NCBI GenBank assembly: GCA_026545765.1
Contig: CM048840.1
Coordinates: forward strand, 43,854,959-43,918,958
Length of the DNA stretch: 64,000 bases
Direction of reading: 5' to 3'
Origin: Plantago major
Taxonomy: Eukaryota; Streptophyta; Magnoliopsida; Lamiales; Plantaginaceae
In this document: positions 19,801-30,620 of the stretch, one piece after another
Layout: every line of letters begins with the position of its first letter
How positions within the stretch are numbered: position 1 is the stretch's first letter
The notes under the pieces: model-generated
What the model was told of the DNA's origin: nothing
What the model saw: only the letters and a program-made list of their open reading frames with translations
Databases searched by the model: none
Translations under genes and position numbers: made by a program

Positions 19801-22074
19801 TTGAATTAATCTGGTGGGGTTTAGCCGCTTGTGCTTTACATAATATATGGATGGATGGATGGATGTTACTTAGCTATAATTACTATTTTGCCAATTAAAC
19901 TACAACCATTTCCAACTTTTCCCTTTTCTAATTTATTTTTAATTTTTTTTCACATAATACACCATGCAAAGGAAAATGTATGAACTTTTTTTTGGACTGA
20001 GAGTACATTGGATATAAGAAAGGGATTTGATGCATATAATATATGAACTTATTTAACTCTTATAAAATTTGATAGTTTAAAAAAATATTTAACATGTGTC
20101 CCCATCACATGGGCACATACACACAAATAATTCATAAAATACTCAATTTTACATGCTTTACTCTTTTAAAATTATTTGTTTCCTATACTTTAACTCATTT
20201 ATAGTTATTTTAAATCAACTTAGCTAATTGATTACTTAATTTTGATTCATCATTATATTTTAATTGATTTATTGTGGTTAATTGGTTAAATGACGGTGTT
20301 GTTTTTAATTTATTGTACATAAAATCATTATAATTAAATTTTATTTATTATTTACCCTCTACATTTCGTTTAATTTGTGACTTTATATTTCACATAAAAT
20401 AACATACAATTGTGTTGTCCATGTTTTTTGCTAATACTATAAGAAATATAGGTTATAAAGAAATAAATAAAATAAAATAATAGTAACCATATTAGATTAG
20501 TATTTTACAATTTTTTTAGATAAATTGAATATAACCCCCTGAATTATTATAAAATTGCACGAAAATCCATACATATGACCCTCAGTTTTGACGCTGACTT
20601 TTTATATAACTTAGAGTGTTTTATGTATTTTAAATAATTACGGGGGGTTTGGGGCTACTATCAGATAATTGAGGGGGGTTTTATGCAATATACCCGCAAA
20701 TGCATAGCTCTGGCCTGCCCGCACAATCTACAATTCTAAACATATGTTTGGTGATCCAACACATAATGATGTAAAACCCATATGAGAGAGATTTAGAAAT
20801 CTGAACTTGTTCGAAGAGGGTTGTTGATAATTGGCGTAACTTGAATGGTTATTGATCATAATTGGTGGATGGTATCGAGTATGACATTGGAAGGTCTCTA
20901 TATTCATCAACAAAACTATCAAATTCCTAAAAAATATGAGAGGACATCGATTAAAGTTTTACTATACCTTGTAATTAATTGAAGGAAGTAGATAAGGATC
21001 GCCATCATAGCTTAAGGTATAATCGTAACTTCATTGCTTGTTAGTCTTCCGCAGAAGAAGCCCTTCAATATTTCTTCTACAAAGTGGCAGCTCTTTCTTA
21101 TCTAGTGACCGAATGCTACATAAAAAATATAAAGCTAAATTATTATCTCAACTAATTGGATACAGTAAAAAGATTATGTATTTAATCACTTTGAGCTATC
21201 AAAGTGATCAAAACTTCATAGATTCTTATCAACAAAATCCATCTAATCCAAATTAGATGGACAGCTAAAAATTCACCTAAACATATAATAATCTTATTAG
21301 CAAACGTATAGAGAATGATACATCTTAAACGGTTTACAACTCTGACCTGAAATTTCACAGAAACACAAATGGCATCAAAATATATAGGGGAAATCGATAT
21401 GTTTTCGAAACTCTTGAGATGAACAATTAACATAGGATTTAACGAACTTCCATGAGATGTCCTTATAGCCTGAGCCACCGACCTTAGCTTGATCAAACAA
21501 AAATGTCATGTTCTATTCTCCACCACACTGATTTGCCGCTGAACGTACTCGGTTGATTTCTTCTCTTTACTCATTTTGAAACTACTAAAGTTTCTAGTGG
21601 AATTTGATTACACAAAATCTCTCTACACAAGTATAGGTAATATAGGTAGAAGATACGATATGTTTGTAAAGAGAATGAATGTGCAAAGATGAATTTTAAA
21701 CAATTTTGTCTATATAAACATATAAAAAGAAAGCAGATTTTAATTTTGAAGTTGTTTGGACTCCCATAAAAAAGGAAACTATTAGATATTTAGAATTTAT
21801 ATCTCCTGTTTTTTTTTGGATTGAGCACACCCTTATTTCTAGCTATATATTCACGGCGTTTCTTTGTCAAAAAAATTGAAGTTGTTTTTAATCCCATAAA
21901 AATAGTAAATGATTTAAGATTTAAAATATTCATCTCCTCACGGCATTTCAATCAAAATCAAATATAGATGGATTTTAAATCATTTATTTTTTGCTAGAAT
22001 TTGCCACATAGAATTTTTGCCTATGTGGCATGCTTCTCCTTTGAGATAGACCACCAATTTTATCATATATATAG
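19801..22074. other. AT-rich intergenic sequence, no gene supported
   Basis: Holds a (GGAT)n microsatellite (19,849-19,864), the MITE-like inverted repeat 20,517-20,694 and only short frames. Nothing else recognisable. Confidence 0.5.
20517..20694. mobile_element. MITE-like inverted repeat, ~178 bp
   Basis: The left end AGATAAATTGAATATAACCC and the reverse complement of the right end GGGTATATTGCATAAAACCC align over about 31 bp, with AACCCCC and AATTAT conserved. I could not find a clear target duplication, so the superfamily is open. Confidence 0.45.
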
Positions 22075-23010
22075 ATTAATAGTTATTGAGAAGTCCAATT
22101 ATAATTTTGACTTTACGGTTGAGCATAGCGGGAATAGGGGTTTTATTAGTGTTGTTGTTAGGAATCATGAGGCAATGTTATTGTTTAACGTCAAATATTT
22201 TTGTCTTATGGTTGTTGAAACTACGGAAGGGTTGACATTAGTAAATTTGTTCAAGGTTTTGAATCTCAACATGTAGTAATTAGAACTGATTGTTCTTTGG
22301 TAATTAAATCTCTTAAATCTTCAAATTTTAGATTTGTCCTTTTAAATCACATTTTCAAAGAAACCCAGACATTTTTAATATAGAATTGAAGTATATTCTG
22401 AAATGAAATTGAAAAAAAAAAGTGTTGAATATTTGAGTAGCATAGAAATTTTGAGATTGCATACATGAACTAAGAATAAAGGTAATTACTGGTAATATTA
22501 ATCATAGTGGTTGAGTGAAATGTTTTAACTAGAAGAAACATAATCATTATTTCTTAAATTAAAGACAAAATCAACAAATTATACAAATAATTAAGTGGGC
22601 ACATGCAAAGTCAAAATTCAATTAAAAATAATCATATAGGTGAATCACTTAGCGTGGCTGGGGAATCCAAATGAGTGAAGTTATACATTTTAAACTTATA
22701 TTATCACAGATTAAATTAACTCATATTTATTACATAGTTATATTGCATAAAATGATTGGCCATTTTTTATTTTGCAGGGAGACTGAGACGAAACAAATTT
22801 TTAGATGGACACTCAACAATTTTTGTTAACTGCATACGAAAAGTATAATAAGATATCACAAAACAAGTTTGTTTTCTTTGAAACATTAACTTTTTAAATC
22901 TATAACTACTCAAAAAATAAAAAGAGGATATAAGATACGACTCTTACAAGAGTCAGGGACACTATTGAGCACATGTCGGACTATATCTTACTACACTGGA
23001 ATTATGTCAT
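22075..23010 (+). repeat. duplicated block, copy 1 (RNase H-like fragment and downstream)
   Basis: Near-identical to 30,131-32,158 apart from the 1,075-bp insertion in the other copy. Includes the RNase H-like fragment, an AT-rich middle and the segment GGACACTATTGAGCACATGT. Copy 1 contains the empty site TTTCTTAAA at 22,550-22,558. Confidence 0.85.
22079..22410 (+). pseudogene. RNase H-like (RVT_3 type) fragment, copy 1
   Basis: Encodes SGNRGFISVVVRNHEAMLLF, then KYFCLMVVETTEGLTLVN. After one frameshift near 22,245 it continues with HVVIRTDCSLVIKSLKSSNF and LLNHIFKETQTF. This is the fold of the RNase H-like domain at the C-terminus of plant LINE ORF2 and of related host proteins: a G-x-V-R-N strand, TE..A-like helix and the TDCSLV strand. 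The usual DG-S start is degraded. No start codon or flanking RT is present, so it is an isolated, broken domain carried by the repeat. Confidence 0.6.
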
Positions 23011-23014
23011 TTTA

Positions 23015-23880
23015 CTTTTAAATGGGTCGGGTTCCATCCAACCCGAATTCAAACCCGTTTAAAATAATGATGCTCGGGTCCAGTTTAATATATACTCAAA
23101 CCTGCTCCAAACCTCTCAGAATAAGACCCAAACCACAACATTTTATGGTTAAATTAATAAAATGTACATTTTTCCGTGGGAGGGGGTATGTCAGGTGCCA
23201 AAACAACCACCGTAACATGTGAAATTATATTTGTAGAATAATATTTTTTGTGTATGGGTGGGGAACCACATACCACCCCGATGGTTGGTTGACCAACCTT
23301 GTTAATTGCGTTAACACTTTTCTATTTTATTTTCGTTCGGTTCTGAGGGATATAATCTTAATTTAAGAACATGTATCAGTTACTAATTAACCCGTATGGT
23401 ATGAGTAGATGACCTGATATAAAATACTCCCTCAGGTCTCTTACAAGCTTCTTCCTAAGGAAACTTTTCATTTATTCGATCAGAATTACTCGCAAATTAC
23501 ACACAAAAAGTATAAAACAAAGTTATATTAGTATATATACTTAATTTATTTTCATAATATAATTTTGTTATATTTTTTTGTCGTGTAGTTTGCGAGTAAT
23601 TTACGGTCAAAATTCAGGAAAAAAATCTCCTTAGGAAGTTTGTAAAAGACCAGAGGTAGTATATATGTTATCAACCCGTAGGGTCCTGAATGGATTTGGG
23701 TTGGGTGGGATCATAGTGATGTTCAGGTCTGGGTCGGGCATATATACCCGAACCCGTTTTAAACCGCAACATTGTATGATTAAGTTAATAGAATGTATAT
23801 TTTTTCGGGGATGGTGAGTGGGTGCAAAAAGACTACCAGAATATGTGAGATTATATTCGTAAAATAATCCCTCTATTGCA
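23015..23880 (+). repeat. tandemly duplicated repeat R1 (~630-bp period)
   Basis: 23,131-23,246 recurs at 23,763-23,878 (ACAACATT.TATG.TTAA.TTAATA.AATGTA...TGTGA.ATTATATT.GTA), both preceded by GGGTCGGG/AACCCG-rich sequence. The stretch from 23,262 (GGAACCACATACCACC) to 23,426 recurs at 46,994-47,156 and, more diverged, at 25,155-25,316. R1 is therefore a dispersed family with three copies here. Confidence 0.75.
23427..23659. mobile_element. Stowaway-like MITE (233 bp) in R1
   Basis: Flanked by TA on both sides (23,425-23,426 and 23,660-23,661). Terminal inverted repeats: CTCCCTCAGGTCTCTTACAA on the left and CTACCTCTGGTCTTTTACAA from the right. The copy R2 at 25,306-25,320 reads GATATAAAATCATAT with no insert, an empty site. 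A 5' piece of a sister copy is at 47,157-47,300. Confidence 0.85.
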
Positions 23881-24110
23881 TGAGAAACTTTCCATTTTTC
23901 CATTTTGGGTTAAAAACTTTCCATTTCCTTTTATGGAAATCCACTATCCCATTATTAATATTTTAACAACTATCTTTCATACTTTATCAATTCTCTTTCT
24001 TACTTTTTACCATACACTTGTTACTTTATTTATATAAGCCATTTTTTACTCAAACTTCTTAAAAATTGTGCAAAAAGCAAATAACAAATTATCTTTTGGA
24101 ATGGAGGGAG
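23867..24110. mobile_element. Stowaway-like MITE (244 bp) with empty site in the sister repeat
   Basis: Ends ATCCCTCTATTG... and, inverted, CTCCCTCCATTCC, flanked by TA (23,865-23,866 and 24,111-24,112). The first R1 unit has uninterrupted AATAATATTTTTT at about 23,238-23,250 in the same context. Confidence 0.8.
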
Positions 24111-24184
24111 TAATATTTTTTATGTGCACATTAAAAAATCTATATACAACACATCATGATTACATACAACCAGCGAATCTTCTA

Positions 24185-24955
24185 CTCCCTCCGTCCCAGT
24201 TTCATCTTCCCGCATTTCGTTTTAGTCCGTCCTAATTACTTCATCTTCCCATCCCAAATTTGGCAAGTTTTTGACCCCACAACCCAATATTATAATCATA
24301 ATAACCAGCCCAGTAAGCTGTCCAATCTGCCCTGAATAGTCCAAAAAATCACAAACTCAATTTCATTCATTCCCAATTCACCAACAACCCTACTACTTCT
24401 CCAATCACAAACCCTACTCATCTTCATCTTCCGTCCTTCCCAATTCACCACCACCGGATCGCGACCACCACCACTTCTGGTCCTCCTCCACCTCTTCTCC
24501 TCCAATCGCCGCCACTGCCACCTCTTCTCCTCCACCACCACTTCTACTCCTCCTCCACCTCTTCTCCTCCAATCGCCACCACCACCTCTTCTCCGATCGC
24601 CTGCCTCCTCTTCTCCTCCAATCGCCGCCACCACCGCCTCTTCTCCGATCGCCTCTGCTCCTCCTCTTCTCCTCCAATTGCCGCCACCACCACCTGTTCT
24701 CCTTCAATCGCGACCACCACCCCACCTCGTCTCCTCCGATCGAATCTGCTCCACTCAAAAACCTACTCCTTCCCGTTCTCCTTCCAGATCTCATATTTCT
24801 CAAGCGAGATTAATCCAATAACTATACTTCCAAAATTATTAATGCCAATTCTCAAAATCTTCTCTTACCTTTATACTTTGAATAAACTACAATTAAATAA
24901 CAAGTATTAAAACCCGTGCCCGAGCCACGGGAAGATCAAACGGGGACGGAGGGAG
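24185..24955. mobile_element. Tc1/mariner (Stowaway-type) non-autonomous element, 771 bp, with repetitive cargo
   Basis: Terminal inverted repeats CTCCCTCCGTCCC.GTTT.A from both sides continue as CATCTTCCCG/GATCTTCCCG. The left flank has TA. The right flank GA is probably a mutated TA. The interior 24,420-24,760 is a (C/T-rich) array of TCTTCTCCTCCAATCGCCGCCA-like units that is open in two minus-strand frames but looks like simple repeat, not a gene. Confidence 0.75.
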
Positions 24956-25144
24956 GATTATATTTGTATTTGGTTTGGCCAGAACAACGACGAACACCTC
25001 TCATTTACATTATGTTGGATCTCTGTTATTTGTTCTTATCTATCCTCTGTGATTATTAGTCCATGACTTTCACTTCTATTTATTATAGTTTATGTGCATG
25101 TACTATCTGTACTAGCGAATTCCACTGTTTCTAAGTCAACCACA

Positions 25145-25385
25145 CTAGCATAAGTGCTGGGAAACCACATACCACCGAGATAGTTGGAAACCAACCCTGT
25201 AAATTGTGTTATACACATTAGTTTTTTTCGGGGGATTGAAGAGTACAGTTTGTTAAGAACGTGTATCAGTTACTTCATAACGGGTCTGATATAGATACAT
25301 GACCGGATATAAAATCATATGTTATCAATCAGTCATGTCCTGAACGGGTCGGGTCGGGTTGGATCCTAACCTTGAAAAGCATATC
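25145..25385 (+). repeat. repeat R2, diverged third copy of the R family
   Basis: GGGAAACCACATACCACC...GTTGG...CCAACCCTGTAAATTG, then AAGAACGTGTATCAGTTACT and a GGGTCGGGTCGGG end, matching the order in R1. It lacks the Stowaway insertion found in R1. Confidence 0.7.
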
Positions 25386-25685
25386 CGTCATCATTAATCG
25401 TACCATAAAAAAGACGCGGTGATATAGTATTGAATTAATAAGGTCTACCCACCGACACCACCATCAATGTTTCTAACAATAAAGTTTGACCATCTTATTT
25501 TCCCGATTAATTTATTTTGACCCCCTATTATATTTATTATTAAAAGTAAACTATACCGTGGCATTACCACGGGTTTGTATCTATTGCCTGTTTTCGATCT
25601 AGTGGGTACAAACGAATACAGAAGGTGTTGGATGTGAAATAAAGATGAAGTTGTATGCTAGACAACCTACACACATAGATATATA
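25386..25685. other. no gene seen
   Basis: AT-rich sequence. It shares AATTAATTTATTTTGACC with the flank of the copia element (near 32,204-32,221), so it is probably more dispersed-repeat sequence. Confidence 0.4.
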
Positions 25686-25930
25686 CTCCCTCCATTCCAA
25701 TTTCATTTACCCTTATTCTATTATGATCGGCCCCAAATTCAATTACCCATTACTTTAATGAAAAATCTCTCACCTACTTTATTCACTATCTCTCATACTT
25801 TATTCACTATTTCTCCTAATTTATTCAATCTATTTCCTACTTTATTACCATCTCTTCTACTTTATTTATTTTTTTCTTAGAATTTATATCCGACCCCGCA
25901 GGAAATTGAAACCGGGACGGACGGAGGGCG
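25686..25930. mobile_element. Stowaway MITE (245 bp)
   Basis: CTCCCTCCATTCCAATTTCA on the left and the inverted CGCCCTCCGTCCGTCCCGGTTTCA on the right, with TA duplicated at 25,684-25,685 and 25,931-25,932. Tc1/mariner superfamily by ends and target. Confidence 0.85.
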
Positions 25931-26042
25931 TATATTTTTCCATCAATTAAATGGAAATGGAAAGTCTCTCAGAAAAGATCGCATTCATCTTCTTCATTTA
26001 CAGACCTAACTTCATTTCTTTCCTTCCTCACTCACTTGTTCA

Positions 26043-26467
26043 TAGGAGTGAGCACCGGGCCAAACCCGGCCCGGATTGGCCCGGACGATAAAGGGTGACC
26101 TTTTGGTGATCCGAGGCCCGACCCTGCTATGTACGGGTCAAACCCGGACCGGACCGGCTTTTACGGGTCCAGTCCAGGCTTGACCCTTTATGACCATGTT
26201 AAAAAAAAAAAAAAAACTAGAAAGAAACAGTAGCTCCGGCAGTACAAATTAATTCAACAATCTAACACTATCCAATTAACAACCATTAAGGCATTAACAA
26301 TGGCGCTCTATTCATGGCTTCATCTTATGATTTAATGGTGTGTTCATGTTTTTACCCGGTCCGGCCCGGAACCCGGAATTCACGAAACTGATGACCCGAT
26401 GTCCGGACCTATAATTACGGTCCGGTCCGGGTCAGGTCCGGGTCCGGTCCACTCTTGCTCAACCCTA
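26043..26467. mobile_element. hAT-like MITE (425 bp) rich in CCGG/GGTCC
   Basis: Ends TAGGAGTGAGCA and, inverted, TAGGGTTGAGCA. Flanking 8-mers CTTGTTCA (26,035-26,042) and CTTGTCAT (26,468-26,475) agree at 6 of 8 positions, as expected for an aged hAT duplication. The subterminal regions are arrays of GGTCCGG/CCCGGCC. Confidence 0.7.
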
Positions 26468-26475
26468 CTTGTCAT

Positions 26476-28015
26476 TCCGGAAACGGCTTCAGAAATTCAG
26501 AAGAAAATCGAACAACTTGTTCACTCCTCATCTTCTCTCCTTGCGAATCCATTCTCTCCTTCTAAACTACCTGGAATTGAATCCATCTCCACGTTTCGGA
26601 TTCAAAGGCCTCGCTTACCACTATGTTTACCATTTTCATTTTCACCCATTAGATTTTCTTGACCATTGACTAATAAAAGTTAAGACAGATAGCCTTCTTA
26701 AATCAAATTTATGATTTTTAAGTACCAAGTTAGCTTTTTTTAAAAAAAAAGCTACTTCTTATCTTTTTCATTCCGAAAATATCTCTGACCTAAATTAGAA
26801 AAAAAGGAAAAACCAACCGTTTTATTATTATCTTGCTTAGTTACTTTTTCTTTTTGTAGACCACATGAAGGTCATTAGAATTATCGACTTATATTTTATA
26901 TTGTTAGAACCTTTGTTATACTTTTTGTGTACTTGTTATCAACTAGCATAAGAATTAATTAATCCGCATCTCTTTAAAATGCATACATGTAGCACACAAC
27001 AATTACTGATTGTTTTCCTTACTAAGTTATAATGCTCAACAAATATTTTTTTCCAAATTCTGATAATTTTTAATGATGTTATTAAAGTGACGGTGAAAAG
27101 TACATTGAATATATATTAGAATAATTAGACAATGCGATGTACTATTATTTGAAAAAATATAGACTAATAATACGATGAGAAAGTTTAAAGAAAATAAAAA
27201 TAAGTGTAATGCCCTTTTATTTTATTTTAAAAAATAACAGCTAGCTTATAAACCTAATTTGCTAAACACTTATGTTAAAATCAACTAGATTTTCAGCTAG
27301 ATAATCAGCTACCTAATCAACTAACTTATCAGCTAACTATTCATTCCAGCTAGCTTACTAAACTGATTATTGCATAGTGTCGTCTTCACACCAGTTTGGC
27401 TCCAAAATGGGTACTATTCAAATACTCATGGCTCCCCAGGTTTTATTTTGGGTTGGCGTATGTAATCATGGCCCAATTACAATGTGGACCTCTCCAAATA
27501 CATCCCCACCATTGTAGCTGATTCGAGAATTTAGATCTGGATCAATATATCCTTCGTTTCTTGTTTGATTCTATATATCTTACTATCAATTATCGGCGAC
27601 ATGGATTTGATATAAGATTCGTATATTCTCGTAAGTTTAGGCTTTGTAGTAAATAAGCTCATCGAGATAATACGATAGTGCTAAACAATATTAGCAAAAG
27701 GCAAAAAATGCAATTTCCACCTCCACAAACAGTTGGTATATGTCTCATTACGCATTAGATAATCAATTTTGTAATACTATAAAGAATCTGCAAAAATTAA
27801 TTTCCATTTCCCTATTTTCATTAGAGATACTATGCTATAAGTGAAAATTTCCATCTGATGAAGAGGAGTATCAAATTAGCAGAAAGTTATATAATTGATA
27901 TTATCATCACTCTGTCAACCAATCTAATCTAGTCTAAGTAAATATAAACCACATTAAGGCAATGAAGAAATGATCAACCAATCTAATCTAGTTATTGTAC
28001 TGCAGATAAAAAACA
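26476..28015. other. AT-rich intergenic sequence, no gene supported
   Basis: A frame through the hAT end (to 26,662) has no start or domain. AGCTAG/CAGCTA-rich sequence lies at 27,238-27,360. A 19-bp direct repeat TCAACCAATCTAATCTAGT (27,915-27,934 and 27,972-27,991) lies just upstream of the peptide gene, with TAAATATAAACC between the copies as the best TATA-like site. Confidence 0.4.
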
Positions 28016-28851
28016 ATGGCAAAGTTTTTTGTTAATATTTCATTCTTGTGTGTTGTTCTTCTGGCCATCCTATTAACAGGTAATATTTTTACCTGTAAAT
28101 CCCTTAACCAAACCTAGTCAATAAAGTAACTGATAGATGATAAAATTAGTTGAGTTTTATGAATTTATTTATTTATCAATCGAGTTTATTGTTAAATATA
28201 ATAGCGTATATAAATAAAAATAAATAAGATAATAGTTTTTTTGAATAAGTCAGATTAACTAACTTATAATCTATCAACTAGATATTCATGTATCATGCTT
28301 ATTTAGAAAAAAAGCTCTTCTAGCTTATAAGTTGGTGTTTAATGCAACCTATTGTATAACCCAATTGCACATGATATATATTTTAAATTTTGATTTCATG
28401 GATCATACAGAGGCTAGCAAGGGAGAAGCAAGAACACTCCCAAAAAATGTGTGTCCTCATCCAGTTCCCGTGGGCAAGGTGAAATCTTTTCCAGCTTGTG
28501 TATATATGCAAGAATAAATACGGGATGTGGAGATTCAGTGAGATAGTAAGGGTTGCTGGTCATCTGAAAACTTCGAACCAAAAGTTCAGTTTGGATCTGG
28601 AACAAGGCTTGTTCCTGAAGAAATTGTTTACATGCTCTTGCTTTGTCAAAAAGAATAACAAGATATGTCCGGTTTCAGAGTCTAGTTCTAATAGTCACGT
28701 GACTCTTAGAGGAAGTGATGCTCCTGATGTTGATAGTAGTGTTGGTAACTCTCCACGTAGGGAATCTGATGCCAGTGTTAACTCTTCCCCACGTAGGGGG
28801 TCTCGAACCGGTAGTCATATTGGAGATTCTCCACATGACCCTGAGGAGTAG
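28016..28851 (+). pseudogene. defensin-like (Cys-rich secreted peptide) gene with long Ser-rich tail, frame-broken
   Basis: Exon 1 (28,016-28,079) encodes a signal peptide (MAKFF...CVVLLAILLT). The intron is 28,080-28,410 (GTAATA...CATACAG, phase 1), the usual position for plant defensin-like genes, where exon 1 is the secretion signal. Exon 2 encodes EASKGEARTLPKNVC... and a second Cys, then shifts frame at about 28,500-28,506. In the neighbouring frame (to 28,851) the pattern continues as a Cys completing CX3C, a 40-residue loop, CSC, and a last Cys. This is the CSalpha-beta order (CX3C...CXC). A ~60-residue tail follows with NSPRRES, SSPRRGS and GDSPHDPEE. The long loop and the tail are atypical. 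Proteins of this family are small secreted defence or signalling peptides. Either a pseudogene or a consensus error. Confidence 0.55.
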
Positions 28852-28989
28852 CTCAGGTGGAATTAGTTGGGGAAACGGGCATGGTTAAGATTGGTTGTAC
28901 GTATGAATCAATAGATTGATATGTATGCCTACATATATTATAAATTTGGTTCATCTATATATTTAAAAAAAGTGGTGATCTATGCGAGC

Positions 28990-30130
28990 AATGAGGCATA
29001 ACACATAGGCAAAATATGATGTTGCATGTCTCTTTGAATTTCATGGAGTTTCATTCACAAAATTAAAGCAAAAATAAAATAGCAATTTAAAAGTGTACAA
29101 TTTATTTTTTGTATATTAACTCCATATATAGTTATTATTAAATCACATATAACTTTATCATCAAAACTCTGAAAAAATATTCTGAACATATATTTGACAT
29201 TGACTGTATATAACCAGTATACATGGTTTTTATTAAATCACATATAACTTTATCTGCAAAACTCCAAAAATATTTTGAACATATATTTGGATTCAACGCG
29301 ACAAGACGAATCCATATACACTAATCTTATATATTATTATTAATTAAATAAACTATTTATATATTAAAATAAAAAAATCAATTTTTTAAATGAGATCTTT
29401 TGGTCGTGTAAATTCTAAATTTGAAAAATAATCCAAGGAAAATTTTATTCTTAAGAATTCAATCTACCTTATAACTTTCACTATTTAACTTTTTGTATGT
29501 TCACTACATATATAGCTTTTATTAAATCTCATATAATTTTATCTGCAAAACTTCGAAAAATATTTTGAACATATATTGGATTCATCGCGACAAGACGAAT
29601 CCATAGACACTAATTATAAATAAATATTTTATTCATTAAAATAAGATATAAATTTATTAAATGATATATATTGGTTTTGTAAATTTGAATTTTGAAAATA
29701 AACTATGGAACATTTTAATATTCAAAATGCAATGCACCTTATAACTTTCACAGTTTATTTTTAGTATTTTGACCGCATAGTATATAGTTTTTATTAAGTC
29801 TCATGAATTTATCTACGAAACTCTGAAATATTTTAGTTAATTAAATAAATCATTTATTCATTAAAATAAATATAAATTTATTAATGGAACTTATTAGATG
29901 TAGACATTTACTTATCTACAAAACACTTAAATATATTTGAGCATATATTAAATTCACCGTGACAAGACGAAACATACACAACAATTTGAATATTATTATT
30001 AATTGAATAAATTATTGTATTCTATAAAATAAAATTTAATTTATTAAATGATATAAAATGAAATATTGGAGTTTTAAAAAAATAGAGTTTTTATTAAATA
30101 TTTAATACTGATCCATTCATTTAAAAGGAA
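28990..30130 (+). repeat. AT-rich tandem repeats (ACAAGACGAAT family), plus orientation
   Basis: Units anchored on ACAAGACGAA at 29,301 and 29,590 and ACAAGACGA at 29,962 (spacings 289 and 372), each with TTTTATTAAATC.CATATAA.TTTATC..CAAAACT and ACATATAT. They are the inverted relatives of 19,148-19,800. They precede the RNase H-like block as the others precede the Helitron Rep frame. Confidence 0.75.
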
Positions 30131-30134
30131 ATTA

Positions 30135-30440
30135 ATAGTTATTGAGAAGTCCAATTATAATTTTGACTTTACGATTGAGCATAGCGGGAATAGGGGTTTT
30201 ATTAGTGTTGTTGTTAGGAATCATGAGGCAATGTTATTGTTTAACTTTAAAATTTTTTGTCTTATGGTTGTTGAAACTACGGAAGGGTTGACATTAGTGA
30301 ATTTGTTCAAGGTTTTGAATTCCAACATGTAGTAATTGAAACTGATTGTTCTTTGGTAATTAAATCTCTTAAATCTTCAAATTTTATATTTTCCCTTTTG
30401 AATCACATTTTCAAAGAAACCCAGACACATTTTTAATATA
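30135..30440 (+). pseudogene. RNase H-like fragment, copy 2
   Basis: Encodes SGNRGFISVVVRNHEAMLLF and VVETTEGLTLVN, and in the next frame EFVQGFEFQHVVIETDCSLVIKSLKSSNF. The change of frame near 30,300 matches copy 1. It has no start codon, flanking RT or endonuclease, so it is inherited baggage of the repeat. Confidence 0.6.
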
Positions 30441-30620
30441 GAATTGAAGTATCTTCTGAAAAGAAATTGAAAAAAAAAGTGTTGAATATTTGAGTAGCAT
30501 AGAAATTTTGAGATTGCATACATGAACTAAGAATAAAGGTAATTACTCGTAATATTAATCATAGTTGAATAGTTGAGTGATATGTTTTAACTAGAAGAAA
30601 CATGATCATTATTTCTTAAA

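Larger units (their letters stand above)
15591..19830 (-). mobile_element. Rep/helicase Helitron, 5' half, with nested insertions
   Basis: Minus-strand pieces align end to end as a plant Helitron protein: N-terminal region (19,090-18,458), Rep with an HUH motif (18,111-17,491), and the region leading to the helicase (16,628-15,681). Upstream on this strand are AT-rich repeats (19,148-19,800) as a likely 5' flank. The SF1 helicase and the 3' end are missing, beyond the LINE. Interruptions are a 314-bp LINE fragment and an 857-bp solo LTR. Confidence 0.85.

Noticed and set aside
19849-19864. (GGAT)n tract as a CRISPR- or satellite-like array
   Set aside because: Only four units of a simple microsatellite.
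21375-21574. Two overlapping minus-strand mini-frames (ATG 21,574 and ATG 21,509, joined by ATGA)
   Set aside because: Together they look like a charged exon, but no domain, promoter or homologue is visible, so I do not call a gene.
24296-24803. Gly/Arg/Trp-rich minus-strand frames
   Set aside because: Several frames are open at once because of the repeat array, with no start context. This is simple-repeat coding potential only.
26399-26662. 87-codon frame crossing the hAT element's right end
   Set aside because: Half of it is MITE terminal repeat. The remainder has no start or recognisable domain.
28474-28489. Possible 16-bp intron (GTGAAATCTTTTCCAG) in the defensin-like exon 2
   Set aside because: Far below the minimum length of plant introns. 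A plain frameshift is the simpler explanation.
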